Shown here: positions 42,346 through 52,457 of the stretch, one piece after another
How the letters are laid out: each line of letters begins with the position of its first letter
Numbering within the stretch: the first letter of the stretch is position 1
Assembly: GCA_024734495.1 (NCBI GenBank)
Contig: JALMQS010000082.1
Span: 191,882-255,881 of the forward strand
Direction: 5' to 3'
DNA length: 64,000 bases
Source of the DNA: Forficula auricularia
Lineage: Eukaryota; Arthropoda; Insecta; Dermaptera; Forficulidae
Program-made: the position numbers and the translations under genes
Notes under the pieces: model-generated
Seen by the model: the letters and a program-made list of their open reading frames with translations, nothing else
Databases searched by the model: none
What the model was told of the DNA's origin: nothing

Positions 42346-43121
42346 AAGGGAAGACGCTGTGTTAAGTTTGGGCTCTTGAAAAAAAGTTTATTTTTTTCTC
42401 TTATATCCACACAGACAATTAGGTTGGGTCAGGTTATTTTCTCCAAGACCTTGGAGATATTGTATCGTGAGCTGGTTTTTATTTTGTTCTTTAGAATTAT
42501 TAATAATTTTTTTTATAATGAACCTTATTCGTTTAATAAAATAAAAAATAATCAAGAAATTATTAAAAAATATATTTTTTATAAGCAGGTCTTAATTTTG
42601 TGAAAAAATTAATAGATTTTGATAGGTGTTTTAATTAAACTAATTATTAACAAGTGGTTGATTAAATAAAGAATAATTAAAACGCGAGGGAAGCTCGGCG
42701 GACTTCCAGGTTAACAATTAAGCAAATAAATCTCACTCAGATTTACTAGAAATCAAAAAGTAATATTTTAATATGAACTGAATGCAATTTTCAATAAAAG
42801 GGCGTATTTAATATCAAGATTTTATATACATATTACCTATAATTAATAAAAAATAATAAAGATTTTCAAATATTTATTTTATTTATTTAAATTTAAATGT
42901 ATTTACATACATACGAGCCCCGTCCCATCTCAATTGGCCCACCAATATTTTTTCTTTTTAAATAAAATTATGCTAATTCACGGTAAATTTAATTTAAATA
43001 TTTATTTTTATTATAATTTGGAACAACATTTTAAACAATTTAAAACATTTTATTGTAACATTTAACTTAAAATTATTTTTTAATTGTTAAAAACAAGGAA
43101 AACATACAAATACTAAAATAT
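42346..43121. other. AT-rich spacer, no gene
   Basis: 42920-42965 (GGTGGGCCAATTGAGATGGG on the minus strand) may be the far end of the Tc1-like relic, but no matching opposite end is seen. The 75-codon frame at 42376 is Phe/Ile-rich AT noise. Confidence 0.4.
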
Positions 43122-44010
43122 TTACCAGTGTATGACGTCGCCTTTTTTTTTAATTACGGCTTGAATTCTTTTGGGCAACGTACTTATTAAGTTTTGACGC
43201 TCATCTTGAGTGAAAGTATCCCAAATATTTTGAAGTTTGTGTTTTAATTCGACTAGGTTTCTAGCTGGTTGTATTCTTAATAGCTTTTTCATTGTGTGCC
43301 AAATAGTTTCTATTGGTGACAAGTCGGGACTGTTTGCCAGACACTCCAAAAGTGGAACATTATGATCAGAAAACCATTTTAAACATTTTCTTGATGTATG
43401 GCAGCCTTGTTGGAACATAAAATTATTATTATTCTGCAATGCATCTGCCATTGTTGTAAGTAACGATTTTTTTTAAATCTCTAAATAATTATTGGTGTTT
43501 ACAATTCCATCAATAAAGTGAAGTTTTCCAACACCTCTAGCAGACATTGAACCCTATACATTAACTGAAGCAGGAAATTTTACTTTCTTATTTAAACAAT
43601 CTGAATTGAAAGCTTCATTTTTCAGACGAATAACTCTGCTTCGATTGTCCCCAACACAAACTTCAAAACGAGACTCATCACTCCAATGGACACTATTTCA
43701 TTCATCACTCGTCCAATTAATGTGACTTTTAGTCCATTTAAGCCGGTTTTTCTTTTGTTTTAATATGAAGTGTGGGGTTTTCTTTCGCATAAAAAAAAAC
43801 TAGTAAAATTACAAAAAAAAATTTGGAATAAGTTGCAATAAAATTACCTTGTAAGTTTTAAAACCTAACTTAAGGGCTTCTCTATGGCACGTGGATCTTG
43901 AAACACTTCGCCCCACAGCATCGCTCCAGAGAACTGATAATTCACCAGTTAGAACGCATGTTTTTTCTAATAATCTTCTTCAATGCCCGTCTATCAGCAT
44001 CTAATAGGTC
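43122..44010 (-). pseudogene. Tc1-like transposase relic
   Basis: Read on the minus strand from 44000: DADRRALKKIIRKN, then VGRSVSRSTCHREALKLG (second helix-turn-helix), an A-rich break near 43800, KNRLKWTKSHINW, HWSDESRFEV (first catalytic Asp), RVIRLKNEAF, SARGVGKLHFIDGIVN, FMFQQGCHTSRKCLKWFSDH (where the second Asp of QQDN is lost), then NSPDLSPIETIWHTMKK (catalytic Glu of DD34E) and a C-terminus ending at 43122. Tc1 transposases cut and paste at TA. There are at least four stops or shifts and the first helix-turn-helix is missing. Confidence 0.85.
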
Positions 44011-44138
44011 GACAATCAATAGCGTAGTTTTGTTTCCCCTGATATAAATAATCTTTTATTTGAAACTTGTTTTCAAATAATGCAGTGTTTTTGAGTTATA
44101 AGACTGTCTCAAGATAAAAAAAAACTCACCCTGTATTA
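44010..44138 (-). mobile_element. TACAGG-hairpin family end joined to the Tc1 relic
   Basis: AATCAATAGCGTAGTTTTG, TTATAAGACTGTCTCAAG and the end ACTCACCCTG next to TA match the right end of the hairpin at 22128-23382. It abuts the transposase relic at the start of its second helix-turn-helix. Either the Tc1-like gene belongs to this terminal-repeat family, or two elements were joined by a deletion. Mariner B begins 2 bp after the next TA. Confidence 0.6.
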
Positions 44139-44140
44139 TA

Positions 44141-45058
44141 CCGGTGTACCGGAAAGTCATTACCGGTTTTTCTAACAGATGTCGCTAGGCTTAAGTATGC
44201 AATGTTTATGATTTGACACATATGCATTTTATTCTACTGACATCAAGCTTCAAAGCTATACATGTTATATTTTGCGAAAATAACACCTTCATAGATTTAT
44301 ACCTCTTTGAAAATGTCAAGTTTCATGCCTGAAAACGTGCATTTGCGGCACGCATTACTTTTCTTATTTAATCAAAAGAAAAAAGCCGCTGAAAGTCATC
44401 GTTTGCTGGTAGAAACTTACGGTGAGCATGCTTTAACCTTAAAAACATGTGAGGTGTGGTTTCGAAAATTCAAAAGTGGTGATTTCGATGTGCAAGATAA
44501 CGAACGTTTTGGTAGACCAAAAAGTTTGAAGATGCGAAACTACAGGAGTTATTGGATGAAGACCCATCCCAAACTCAAAAACAATTGAAAAAACAATACA
44601 CCGACAACAAATGATCAATTTGAACCACGCATTGATCGAAAAACGTCCAGAATGGGCCTGAAGACACGGTAAAGTGATTTTACAACACGATAACGCGCCG
44701 TCTCATAAAGCAAAACCGGTCAAGGAAGCGTTGAAAGCACTTGGGTGGGACATATTATCTCACCCGCCGTACTCTCCAGACCTTGCCCCGTCCGACTATC
44801 AACTTTTCGCATCGATGGGACACGCGCTTGCAGAGCAGCACTTCGCCAATTTCGAAGAAGTTAGAAAATGGCTCGATGAATGGTTTTGCTCAAAGGACAA
44901 ACAGTTTTTTTGGGATGGCATCCATAAATTGCCAGAAAGATGGGCAAGTTGTATAGAATCAAATGGCCAATACTTTGAATAAATAAATTTTCCATTTTCT
45001 TAAAAATTACGTAGTTTTTTTTTCGAAAAAACCGGTAATGACTTTCCGGTACACCTAG
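44141..45058 (+). mobile_element. Mariner copy B, internally deleted
   Basis: Ends CCGGTGTACCGGAAAGTC and (reversed) CTAGGTGTACCGG with TA on both sides, 918 bp. The start ATG at 44313 (SSFMPENVHLRHALLFLFNQ) is followed by the first DNA-binding part, then a one-A loss in the GRPKK codons shifts the frame near 44520. The C-terminal part (from 44674) is open to the stop with HDNAPSH and SPDLAPSDY intact. The deletion junction (ACACCGACAACAAATGATCA) is the same as in A and C. Confidence 0.92.
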
Positions 45059-45284
45059 TAAGTTCCCGATTTTTATTATTTTTAAAATGAAAGTCTCGCG
45101 AGGCAGGAGAGGCCTCTCTAAAAGAAAACAATGCGTTTTGCTTCACATGGATCGAATGTAACTTGAATGTATGTTTCTAGACTGGATGACATGTTTTTTG
45201 TGAAACCTACCTAGTATTTTATATTTTAAATTTTAAAAAGTTTCAAAAAATTTTCAAAATTTTCTTTACTTTATTTAAAATGTT

Positions 45285-45506
45285 TCAACAAGAACCCACA
45301 CTATTCTCCCTTAACAAAATATTGACATGTTTTTCATCGGTTTTTTTCAAAGAATGAACCTGACTTTCTAGATTAATAACTTTTCTCTTAAGGTTCTGAA
45401 TTCTATTCATATAAGCTTTATTTTCACTTAATAGAACATTATTATGCCTATTATACTCTTGCAGCTTTTTTGCATTTGGACCATATGTTGTTTTTTTCAT
45501 ATTCAT
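45285..45506 (-). CDS. 73-residue coiled-coil ORF, function unknown
   Basis: The ORF starts MNMKKTTYGPNAKKLQEYN and continues with NVLLSENKAYMNRIQNLKRK and INLESQVHSLKK. Hydrophobic residues fall at heptad a/d spacing over about residues 20-60, so a coiled coil is likely. It ends RENSVGSC at a TGA (45285), and AATAAA follows about 20 bp later, as in a last exon. It lies between two inverted mariners and belongs to none of the repeat families here. Shugoshin-type N-terminal coiled coils look similar in style, but that is only a resemblance. It could also be part of a larger gene or chance. Confidence 0.35.
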   Translation of the reverse strand: MNMKKTTYGPNAKKLQEYNRHNNVLLSENKAYMNRIQNLKRKVINLESQVHSLKKTDEKHVNILLRENSVGSC

Positions 45507-45659
45507 CCAGTGAGTAGTATTGAGTTATTATTTGCCGAAGTTACAGTGTTTTCTATTTATATTCTTTGTGGGACTTGTATTCCAGCAATATTTCTTTTGC
45601 GATGTGGTATAGCTATATATTAAAGCCGACTTTTGGATTTTTACGACGTACAAAAAATA

Positions 45660-46562
45660 CTAGGTGTACCGGAAAGTCATTACCGGTTTTTTCGAAAAAA
45701 AACTACGTAATTTTTAAGAAAATGGAAAATTTATTTATTCAAAGTATTGGCCATTTGATTCTATACATCTTGCCCATCTTTCTGGCAATTTATGGATGCC
45801 ATCCCAAAAAAACTGTTTGTCCTTTGAGCAAAACCATTCATCGAGCCATTTTCTAACTTCTTCGAAATTGGCGAAGTGCTGCTCTGCAAGCGCGTGTCCC
45901 ATCGATGCGAAAAGTTGATAGTCGGACGGGGCAAGGTCTGGAGAGTACGGCGGGTGCGATAATATGTCCCACCCAAGTGCTTTCAACGCTTCCTTGACCG
46001 GTTTTGCTTTATGAGACGGCGCGTTATCGTGTTGTAAAATCACTTTACCGTGTCTTCGGGCCCATTCTGGACGTTTTTCGATCAATGCGTGGTTCAAATT
46101 GATCATTTGTTGTCGGTGTATTGTTTTTTCAATTGTTTTTGAGTTTGGGTTGGGTCTTCATCCAATAACTCCTGTAGTTTCGCATCTTCAAACTTTTTGG
46201 TCTACCAAAACGTTCGTTATCTTGCACATCGAAATCACCACTTTTGAATTTTTCGAAACCACACCTCACATGTTTTTAAGGTTAAAGCATGCTCACCGTA
46301 AGTTTCTACCAGCAAACGATGACTTTCAGCGGCTTTTTTCTTTTGATTAAATAAGAAAAGTAATGCTTTTTCAGGCATGAAACTTGACATTTTCAAAGAG
46401 GTATAAATCTATGAAGGTGTTACTTTCGCAAAATATAACATGTATAGCTTTGAAGCTTGATGTCAGTAGAATAAAATGCATATGTGTCAAATCATAACAT
46501 TGCATACTTAAGCCTAGCGACATCTGTTAGAAAAACCGGTAATGACTTTCCGGTACACCTGG
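45660..46562 (-). mobile_element. Mariner copy C, internally deleted, reverse strand
   Basis: Ends CTAGGTGTACCGGAAAGTC and (reversed) CCAGGTGTACCGGAAAGTC, TA at 45658-45659 and 46563-46564, 903 bp. Same internal deletion junction as A and B. It shares the one-A loss with B, so B and C are closer kin. A further ~17-bp deletion follows MPEK at the N-terminus. The C-terminal ORF (46106-45735) is open for 123 codons with both remaining catalytic Asp. It is inverted to B across a 600-bp spacer. Confidence 0.92.
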
Positions 46563-46990
46563 TACAAGTTGGCACAGCATTGCAATTAAGCTGTCTTGTC
46601 CCATCCACTCTTGTTTTCTCCACATATCATCTTAAAAATGGTCCTGCAATAAAATGTATTTTATTAGTAAATTTTTAGTTTAAATTATTTCATTAAAAGA
46701 GAAAACATAATACCTCGCAAAGACCAGAACCGTTTAATTATTCATGGCAAAGTTATTATACTTAAAACTATTAGTCAATATATAAGACGTACCTTGTTAA
46801 ATATATTTCCAGTAAATTAGAACTATATAAGAACTCAGTAAATTTAAATCACTCAATAAACTGAAGAAACCAGGCCTTCTTAATGGAAATTTATGAATAA
46901 GATGGCGGAATTCACGTTTGACCATTAGGAACACTGTTCACCCATTGTCGCCACTATGGTTATCTAGTCACTATATTAATTACCAAGCCC

Positions 46991-47138
46991 TGTTAATTAA
47001 TAGTATTTTAACAATATTTTAATTCCCAGTATATATAATAGATGGAGTTATTCAAATATTTATTGTTATTTTAATTGAAGGAATTCCTAAAAGATGGGGT
47101 TGGTTTTTTCCGTTCAAAAGAAAAACGAAATCTTTTTT
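46991..47138. other. Short spacer upstream of foldback F1
   Basis: AT-rich; nothing recognised. Confidence 0.4.
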
Positions 47139-48072
47139 AACCGACTTCAAAAAAGGAGGAGGTTCTCTATTCGACTTTTTTTTGTCTGTTACCTCATATC
47201 TCGGCCAATTGTGAACCGATTTTGATGGTTTTTTTGCGTTGGGTTCAGTCTAGCTTCCGATTGGTCCCGTTTTTTCATTGGTATTGGACCTTTGTTTGTT
47301 CAGGCATAACTACTTTGTTTATAGACCGATTTTAATGATTCTTTTTTTATTGGAAAGATGGTACCTTAGGGGTAGTACCATATTAATTTGGTCAAGTTCT
47401 GAATATATGATCAATGACAAAATAACTTAAATCTCCAATTCTTATGACCAAATAATCGAAATTATAATAAATAAAATCTTAAAAACATTCATTTAAAACC
47501 CGCAAACGTTTTTAAAGAATTTCTATATTTATGAATTGAATTTTATTATCATTTTCTGATTCATTCGCCCGACGCTTTCTCTTACGAGATGCATGCAAGC
47601 AAGGTATTATATTAAGTCACTATTAATAACATCACTAAAAAGAGAAAAATAAAAATAATTTTTATGAAAAATATAAAACCGATTTCAAAAAACTTAAATG
47701 CAACAAGTAAAATAATAATAACTTAAAAATCAAATAAAATCCACTAAAAGGTACAAAATAATTATCTTATTTATTTAGTTACAACTAAATGACGAAATAT
47801 TAACATGAAATTACTTTTTGAAGTCGGTGCCAAACATATATAGTACATTTTATGAATCACACTCGACGGATCTTACTTAGTATGTTTGCCGGGTACGCTC
47901 GCATATAGGTATAGTTTGTTTGGCACCGACTTCAAAAAGTAATTTCATGTTAATATTTCGTCGTTTAGTTGTAACTAAATAAGATAATTATTTTATAATT
48001 TTTAGTGGATTTTTATTTTATTTTTAAGTTATTATTATTTTATTTGTTGCATTTAATTTTCTTGAAGTTGGT
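47139..48072. mobile_element. Foldback element F, copy 1
   Basis: Starts AACCGACTTCAAAAAAGG and ends TTCTTGAAGTTGGTTTTT. The right half is a hairpin: 47692-47830 pairs with 47928-48072 around a loop with CACTCGACGGATCTTACTTA and GGGTACGCTCGCATATAGG. Inner arm ends also carry GAAGTCGGTGCCAAAC. The left half holds a conserved peptide on the minus strand (47490-47605). AACCGACTTCAAAAAAGGAG ends are widespread in insect genomes. The superfamily is uncertain. Copies 2 and 3 are at 60960 and 62515. Confidence 0.75.
47490..47605 (-). pseudogene. Conserved basic peptide of foldback F, copy 1
   Basis: Reads SRKRKRRANESENDNKIQFI, NIEIL, one stop, KRLRVLNE. The same frame is kept in copy 2 (EFRKRKIRENESEIDNTIQF) and copy 3. 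It is probably a relic of a protein once encoded by the autonomous element; the KRKRR run resembles a nuclear-import or DNA-contact signal. No family name can be given. Confidence 0.4.
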
Positions 48073-48809
48073 TTTTTTTTTGTGTCTGTCTGCCTGACTG
48101 TCAGAGCATTGTATCCATTGCCTTCTTATAGTACAGGCACAATAATTTTAATAAAACTGATATAAAAAATTACCAAGCAACACCAGGTACATATTATTTT
48201 TATATTATTATTTGTATATCTATTTTTTTCACATTTTCTCCCCCTATATACACCCACACACATTTTTTCCCTAAAAGCGTAAAAACGCATTTCCCATCAG
48301 CGCCTATTATTCTTTTCACTGGCTATGTGTCACACACACTTTGTTCACGCCCTAAATGTTCTTATAAATTTTCCAATGAGAGAGCTGGATGTTTTGCCGC
48401 CGTTGCTGTGCCATTTCAGCCGACCTCTCTTTTCTTTAATAATCTAAAAATTATGGGGAGAAAAAATAAAAGAGAACCAAGGCGGCCAAAAAAAAAAAAT
48501 CTGCCGTGTGTGTGAATCACATGACTTTCACTTCGTCAAGTTAATCATCCTCACACTAGTGTTTTTACAGAGATTAAAAATCCAAATGAAATTGATTTAA
48601 TCTTTTTGAATAATAAAATCAATTTATTTTTTTTGAATAACCCTATATTTAATTTTTTTATTTTTTACTTAGGGAAAGTGGTGTAGGTTTTAGGTGGAAC
48701 ATGAAATTAATTAATAAAGTAAAGGGAGTGTAGTTTCCCATTGACTGAAATAAAACTCAAAGAGGTTTATACAAACTCAATATATTTGGGATTATTAGTC
48801 CATTATTAG
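48073..48809. other. Spacer; CpG-bearing stretch at 48270-48530 and a repeat
   Basis: 48270-48530 is less AT-rich and has a 62-codon frame from 48327 (SHTLCSRPKCSYKF...) ending in a Lys/Arg-rich run caused by an A tract; not convincing. 48650-48809 resembles 6030-6330 and continues, inverted in part, after the MITE. Confidence 0.35.
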
Positions 48810-48817
48810 GAGCTTAC

Positions 48818-49094
48818 CAAGGGCGGATCCAGGAATTTTTTATGGGGGGGGGGTGAATGTATATAAGGTGCCCGATGTAAGATCTACTTTTTTTATCTCG
48901 GAAGTGTGTCGCGATCGAATTAGGGGGGGGCAGAGGCGCCCCCCCCCCCACACACACATAGAACTTTATTTTCAATTTCAAAAATTTTTAAAAAAAATAA
49001 ATGTTTTTTTTTTACAAATTTTTTTGCCAGTGCACAGGCCTCTATGGGTGGGAGGGGCGATCGCCGCCCTCCGCCCCCCCTGGATCCGCCCTTG
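48818..49094. mobile_element. hAT-type MITE, 277 bp
   Basis: Perfect terminal inverted repeats CAAGGGCGGATCCAGG, flanked by GAGCTTAC (48810-48817) and GAGTTTAC (49095-49102), an 8-bp duplication with one mismatch. The inside is G- and C-homopolymer-rich near the ends (G10 at 48845, C9 at 48941) and AT-rich in the middle, with no transposase. The ends resemble a widespread GGGCGGATCCAG class of hAT terminus. Confidence 0.88.
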
Positions 49095-49102
49095 GAGTTT
49101 AC

Positions 49103-49994
49103 AAGTTAAAACTAATAATAATTGAACGAGCGATCACAATTTTTAACATCTAAATCATATGTACCAATATAACAAAATATAACATTCAAATCTTACATAC
49201 CAACATAACACAAGAAAAACATCAATAAAATTAAAATTTAAAAAATTGTTTTACAAAGATTTTTCTTTTTTAAATATAAAAATATATAAATATAAATATA
49301 AGAAATCTAGGTAAATATGAATATTAATATAAATAAAAATCCCTTAATTACAAGTATAAATATGAAATTTTTTTAGAATTAAATTAGAAAATAAAATTAC
49401 AAATTTAAGTCATAGACACAAAATTAATTATAAATATCAATGTACAAATAAGCATAAATCACATATAGAGATAAAGGTTAAAATAAAACATAATAGAGAT
49501 AAATTAGATCAGATAAATTACAATATACAACAATTTTGTGGTTATCTCATATATCAGTATGTCATTTATTTTAGAAGGCTGAGGGCGCGTGGTTTGAATT
49601 TATATTTAAAGGTCACTCGAAAAAAGTAAAGAAGAAACCACAAAAACAACATTTCTAAATATTGTGAGCTACCTTTTAAAAATTTATATTTTGAGCTAAA
49701 ATTTCCAAGAGGTGTTTCGGACTACAAAAAGTCCTAATGAGTGAACATCGAAAAGATTATATTTCACGAGATATTAATTATTTTGTCAAAATCTCTGTTA
49801 GTACGCGAGTTAGTAAGTTTTACGTTACCAAATTTTGTATACACTCTAGCTCAAAAGCTAGTGTAAATATTAAAACGAAATTTCACATGTAGTTTTGGTG
49901 CAATGAGATTAAGAGCTGATTTGATTTTGGTTGAATTGATTGAAAATGGGCTCGATATTAAGAGGCGGGGGGGGGGGGATAATTCGAAAATCTT
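49103..49994. other. AT-rich spacer; continuation of the host repeat of the MITE
   Basis: To about 49230 it matches the reverse of 6120-6220. The rest is AT-rich. 49850-49960 resembles the 11950-12010 text (TCACATGTAGTTTTGGTGCA, then AATGAGATTAAGAGCTGATT). No gene. Confidence 0.4.
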
Positions 49995-50660
49995 ATCTTA
50001 TCTTATTATATTAAACGTGCAATTCTTATATATATATAGAATCGGTTTCTCGAAAACGACTCTAACGATCTGGATGAAATTAACGGGTTAGGGGGTTTTT
50101 GTGTTGACAATTCGATCTGTCACGGTCTCAACTTCGGCTAAGTTATTTTTGATGGGTTTTTTGTTAATTTAAATAATTATTCACAGGTGGTTGTTTGAAT
50201 AAAAATTTATAATTACATTTTTTTCAATTTTCTTTTAATAAAATTAATTGTTTTTTTTTTATTTTAAATTCCACTAATAGATCATTACAAATATTATTAT
50301 ATATTAGAATTTTCCAATTTAATTAAAGATATTTTTCTATGAAATATTTTATTAGAATATCAATTTCATTATCTTAAAAAAATCTAACAATTCGAAAGAA
50401 CGGTACCTCCTTCTTCAGGATTTAAAAGGGCCGACGAAAGAACCTCAGTGTATATTAATATTATTTTTAATTACAATTACCTACATTTAAAGCGAGTCAA
50501 AACGTTGGTAAAAATATAAATTAAGTTTTATTTCAATTTTTATTTTATTTTATCTGCGATTAAAAATCGACCTTTTTACATGAATTTAAAATTAAAAATA
50601 ATATTAATATATCGCTTTTAATTCAAGGAAAAAATTACTGAGCATCGCCCCGTGTTCCAG
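49995..50660 (-). repeat. Repeat M with PLE-tail-like part, reversed long copy
   Basis: Collinear in reverse with 59030-59605: ACTCTAACGATCTGG, CAACTTCGGCTAAGTT, TCCTTCTTCAGGATT, AAAACGTTGGTAAAAATATA and CTGCGATTAAAAATCGACC. It contains a CTGAAGAAGG box on the minus strand. No coding sequence. Confidence 0.65.
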
Positions 50661-50708
50661 GTATTAATTACAGATTATTTAAAAAATTTAAATTAAGTTA
50701 TCACTTCA

Positions 50709-50865
50709 AAAATCTATAAAAAATTTATAATTATACAACTTCTAGGTAGGTTTCACAAAAATAAATGACAAAATGCTTATTAGTCATGCATCGTGTCTTT
50801 TATGTTTGTGAAACCTACCTAGAATTTGTATAATTATAAATTTTTTATAGATTTTTAAATTTTTA
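50709..50865. mobile_element. Hairpin MITE, ~55-bp arms
   Basis: 50709-50765 pairs with 50812-50865 (arm core CTAGGTAGGTTTCACAAA). A half copy of one arm lies at 45200-45240. The 45-bp loop includes TTATTAGTCATGCATCGTG. Confidence 0.75.
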
Positions 50866-51494
50866 AAATATTTTTCCTTTAACAAAATATAAATTATTTT
50901 ATTAAATATTAAATATAAGAGAAGTGGGCTGGTGTATGGTAAAGTCATGTGTATGGCTATTTCAGATTATTTTACATAGTGAAACAATTTCTGTATAGAG
51001 AATAAAAATATTCGAAAAAGAAAAAAAAATTAATTTTTTTTCATTTTTGAAATTTTTAAAATTTTTGAGCAATCTCTAAATTTTTTTTCAAATTTTGGAG
51101 AGAGTTCTTATAAAATATTAAATACTAATAAAATTTCATTTGGGACTTAAAAAAAAATATGTAAGCCACATCCACATCAAGGGGTGCTCACTTTGACTCC
51201 CTCAACTGCTCTGACGTCACTGGGCAGTTCTTTCTGACAGAACCCATTAGCTATCCTTTTCATTTCATTTTGCACACCTTAAGTCCAAAATAAAACTTTT
51301 TGATATATTTTATTTTATTTTAATTGAATAATGAAGATATATTTCTTCTAGAATCTAGACCTTACTTATCTATTTATTTTGAATTGGGGCTTTAGCCGAC
51401 TACCCAGTGACGTCATTTTCGGAGATCAAAGAAACGCCGCCTAGCCTACTCTTATGTATCTAACTAACCTTGCATCCACATAAGCTCACAAAGG
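50866..51494. other. Spacer, no gene recognised
   Basis: 50905-50975 is a reversed piece of the block at 11600-11680. The rest is AT-rich with one GC-balanced patch around 51170-51230. Confidence 0.35.
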
Positions 51495-51728
51495 AAGTGA
51501 AACTTTAATTTTAATACCCACACTAATAGCTAATGACAAATAAAATTTATTAAAATTAGGAAATTTAAATCATTCTTTTAAAATCCACTAAATGTGTATG
51601 GTCAAATGAAATTTATTAAAATTTAAATTATTATTTTAAAATCAAGGGTTTTTTTTATTTCCCCTCTATTAGGTTCATTTCCCCTTTATTGTAACTAAAA
51701 AAATACGTCGCTAAAGAAGTTTCACTTC
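51495..51728 (-). mobile_element. GAAGTGAAACTT MITE, copy 2
   Basis: Terminal inverted repeats GAAGTGAAACTT at 51495 and AAGTTTCACTTC at the right end. Inside, reversed, are GTCGCTAAAGAAGTTTC, TTTATTGTAAC and TAGGAAATTTAAAT. About 234 bp, no coding. Copies at 25155 (partial) and 57026. Confidence 0.65.
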
Positions 51729-52457
51729 AAAAATCGTATACGTGAAATTAAAAATTAGAGTGTATGTATGGTGTGTGGTGGTGGTATTTGGCAGTGTGGT
51801 GGTAGAATTTGTGTCGTGGAATGGCAATGGCAATCCTTTCTGTGCCTCTCTCTGGTTTCACGCACCGATTAACATATTAAGCCACCAGCAGCAGATAAAG
51901 GCGACGGCGCGTGAACCAGACAGAGAGAGGGAGAGTGGTTCAATTCCCGGGGCTATCCACCCACCCCGGACCCCCACCCCCGCACCCTCTAGCAGCTAGT
52001 ACATGGAAATTATAATAGAATTATTACAGCAAATCCATAGTAATTCTATTTAATGCAAATATTTTATATATAAGCTACGCGTATTAAGCTATCACATTAT
52101 AGAAATAGCTATACATTAATAATGATAGCCGTATATATCCACAATATTGAATATTTAAAGAGAGCGCATTTCATAATTATCTATTTATTTTATACATAAT
52201 TAATATTCGTATTATTGTTATTTGAATTTTCAATAATTAGATAAATAAACAAAATTAATTTCAGAATTAAATTACGTATAACATTTCTAATTAAGGTTAG
52301 AGATATAGCTGTGTACTCTATCTATATCCATAAAATATTTTCCCCTTATCTAATTTTACATGATATCCAAATTATTCGAAATAAATATGGGTTAATTTCT
52401 ACACAGGCTTGCTATTTATTGTTTCAATTTGCAACAATATATACGTGAATAAATATA
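51729..52457. other. Spacer; GC-balanced frame at 51742-51999 not convincing
   Basis: 51742-51999 is open for 85 codons with CAGCAGCAG and GAGAGAG simple runs and a C-rich end. I see no family or splice signals. The rest is AT-rich. Confidence 0.3.

Larger units (their letters stand above)
45260..46990 (-). other. Candidate host transcript broken by mariner C
   Basis: On the minus strand: a leader containing CCGCCATCTT (46908-46899), then donor AACAAG|GTACGT at 46793/46792, a 149-bp intron with a branch-like TTACTAAT and acceptor ATTTTATTGCAG at 46644. A second exon from 46643 opens an ATG at 46625 (WRKQEWMGQDSLIAMLCQ) and runs into mariner C at 46562. Beyond the mariner (45657 down) the sequence continues to the 73-codon coiled-coil ORF and an AATAAA. 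The exon structure is canonical, but continuity across the mariner, the start codon and expression are inference. Its length and lack of a named domain leave function unknown. Confidence 0.35.
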
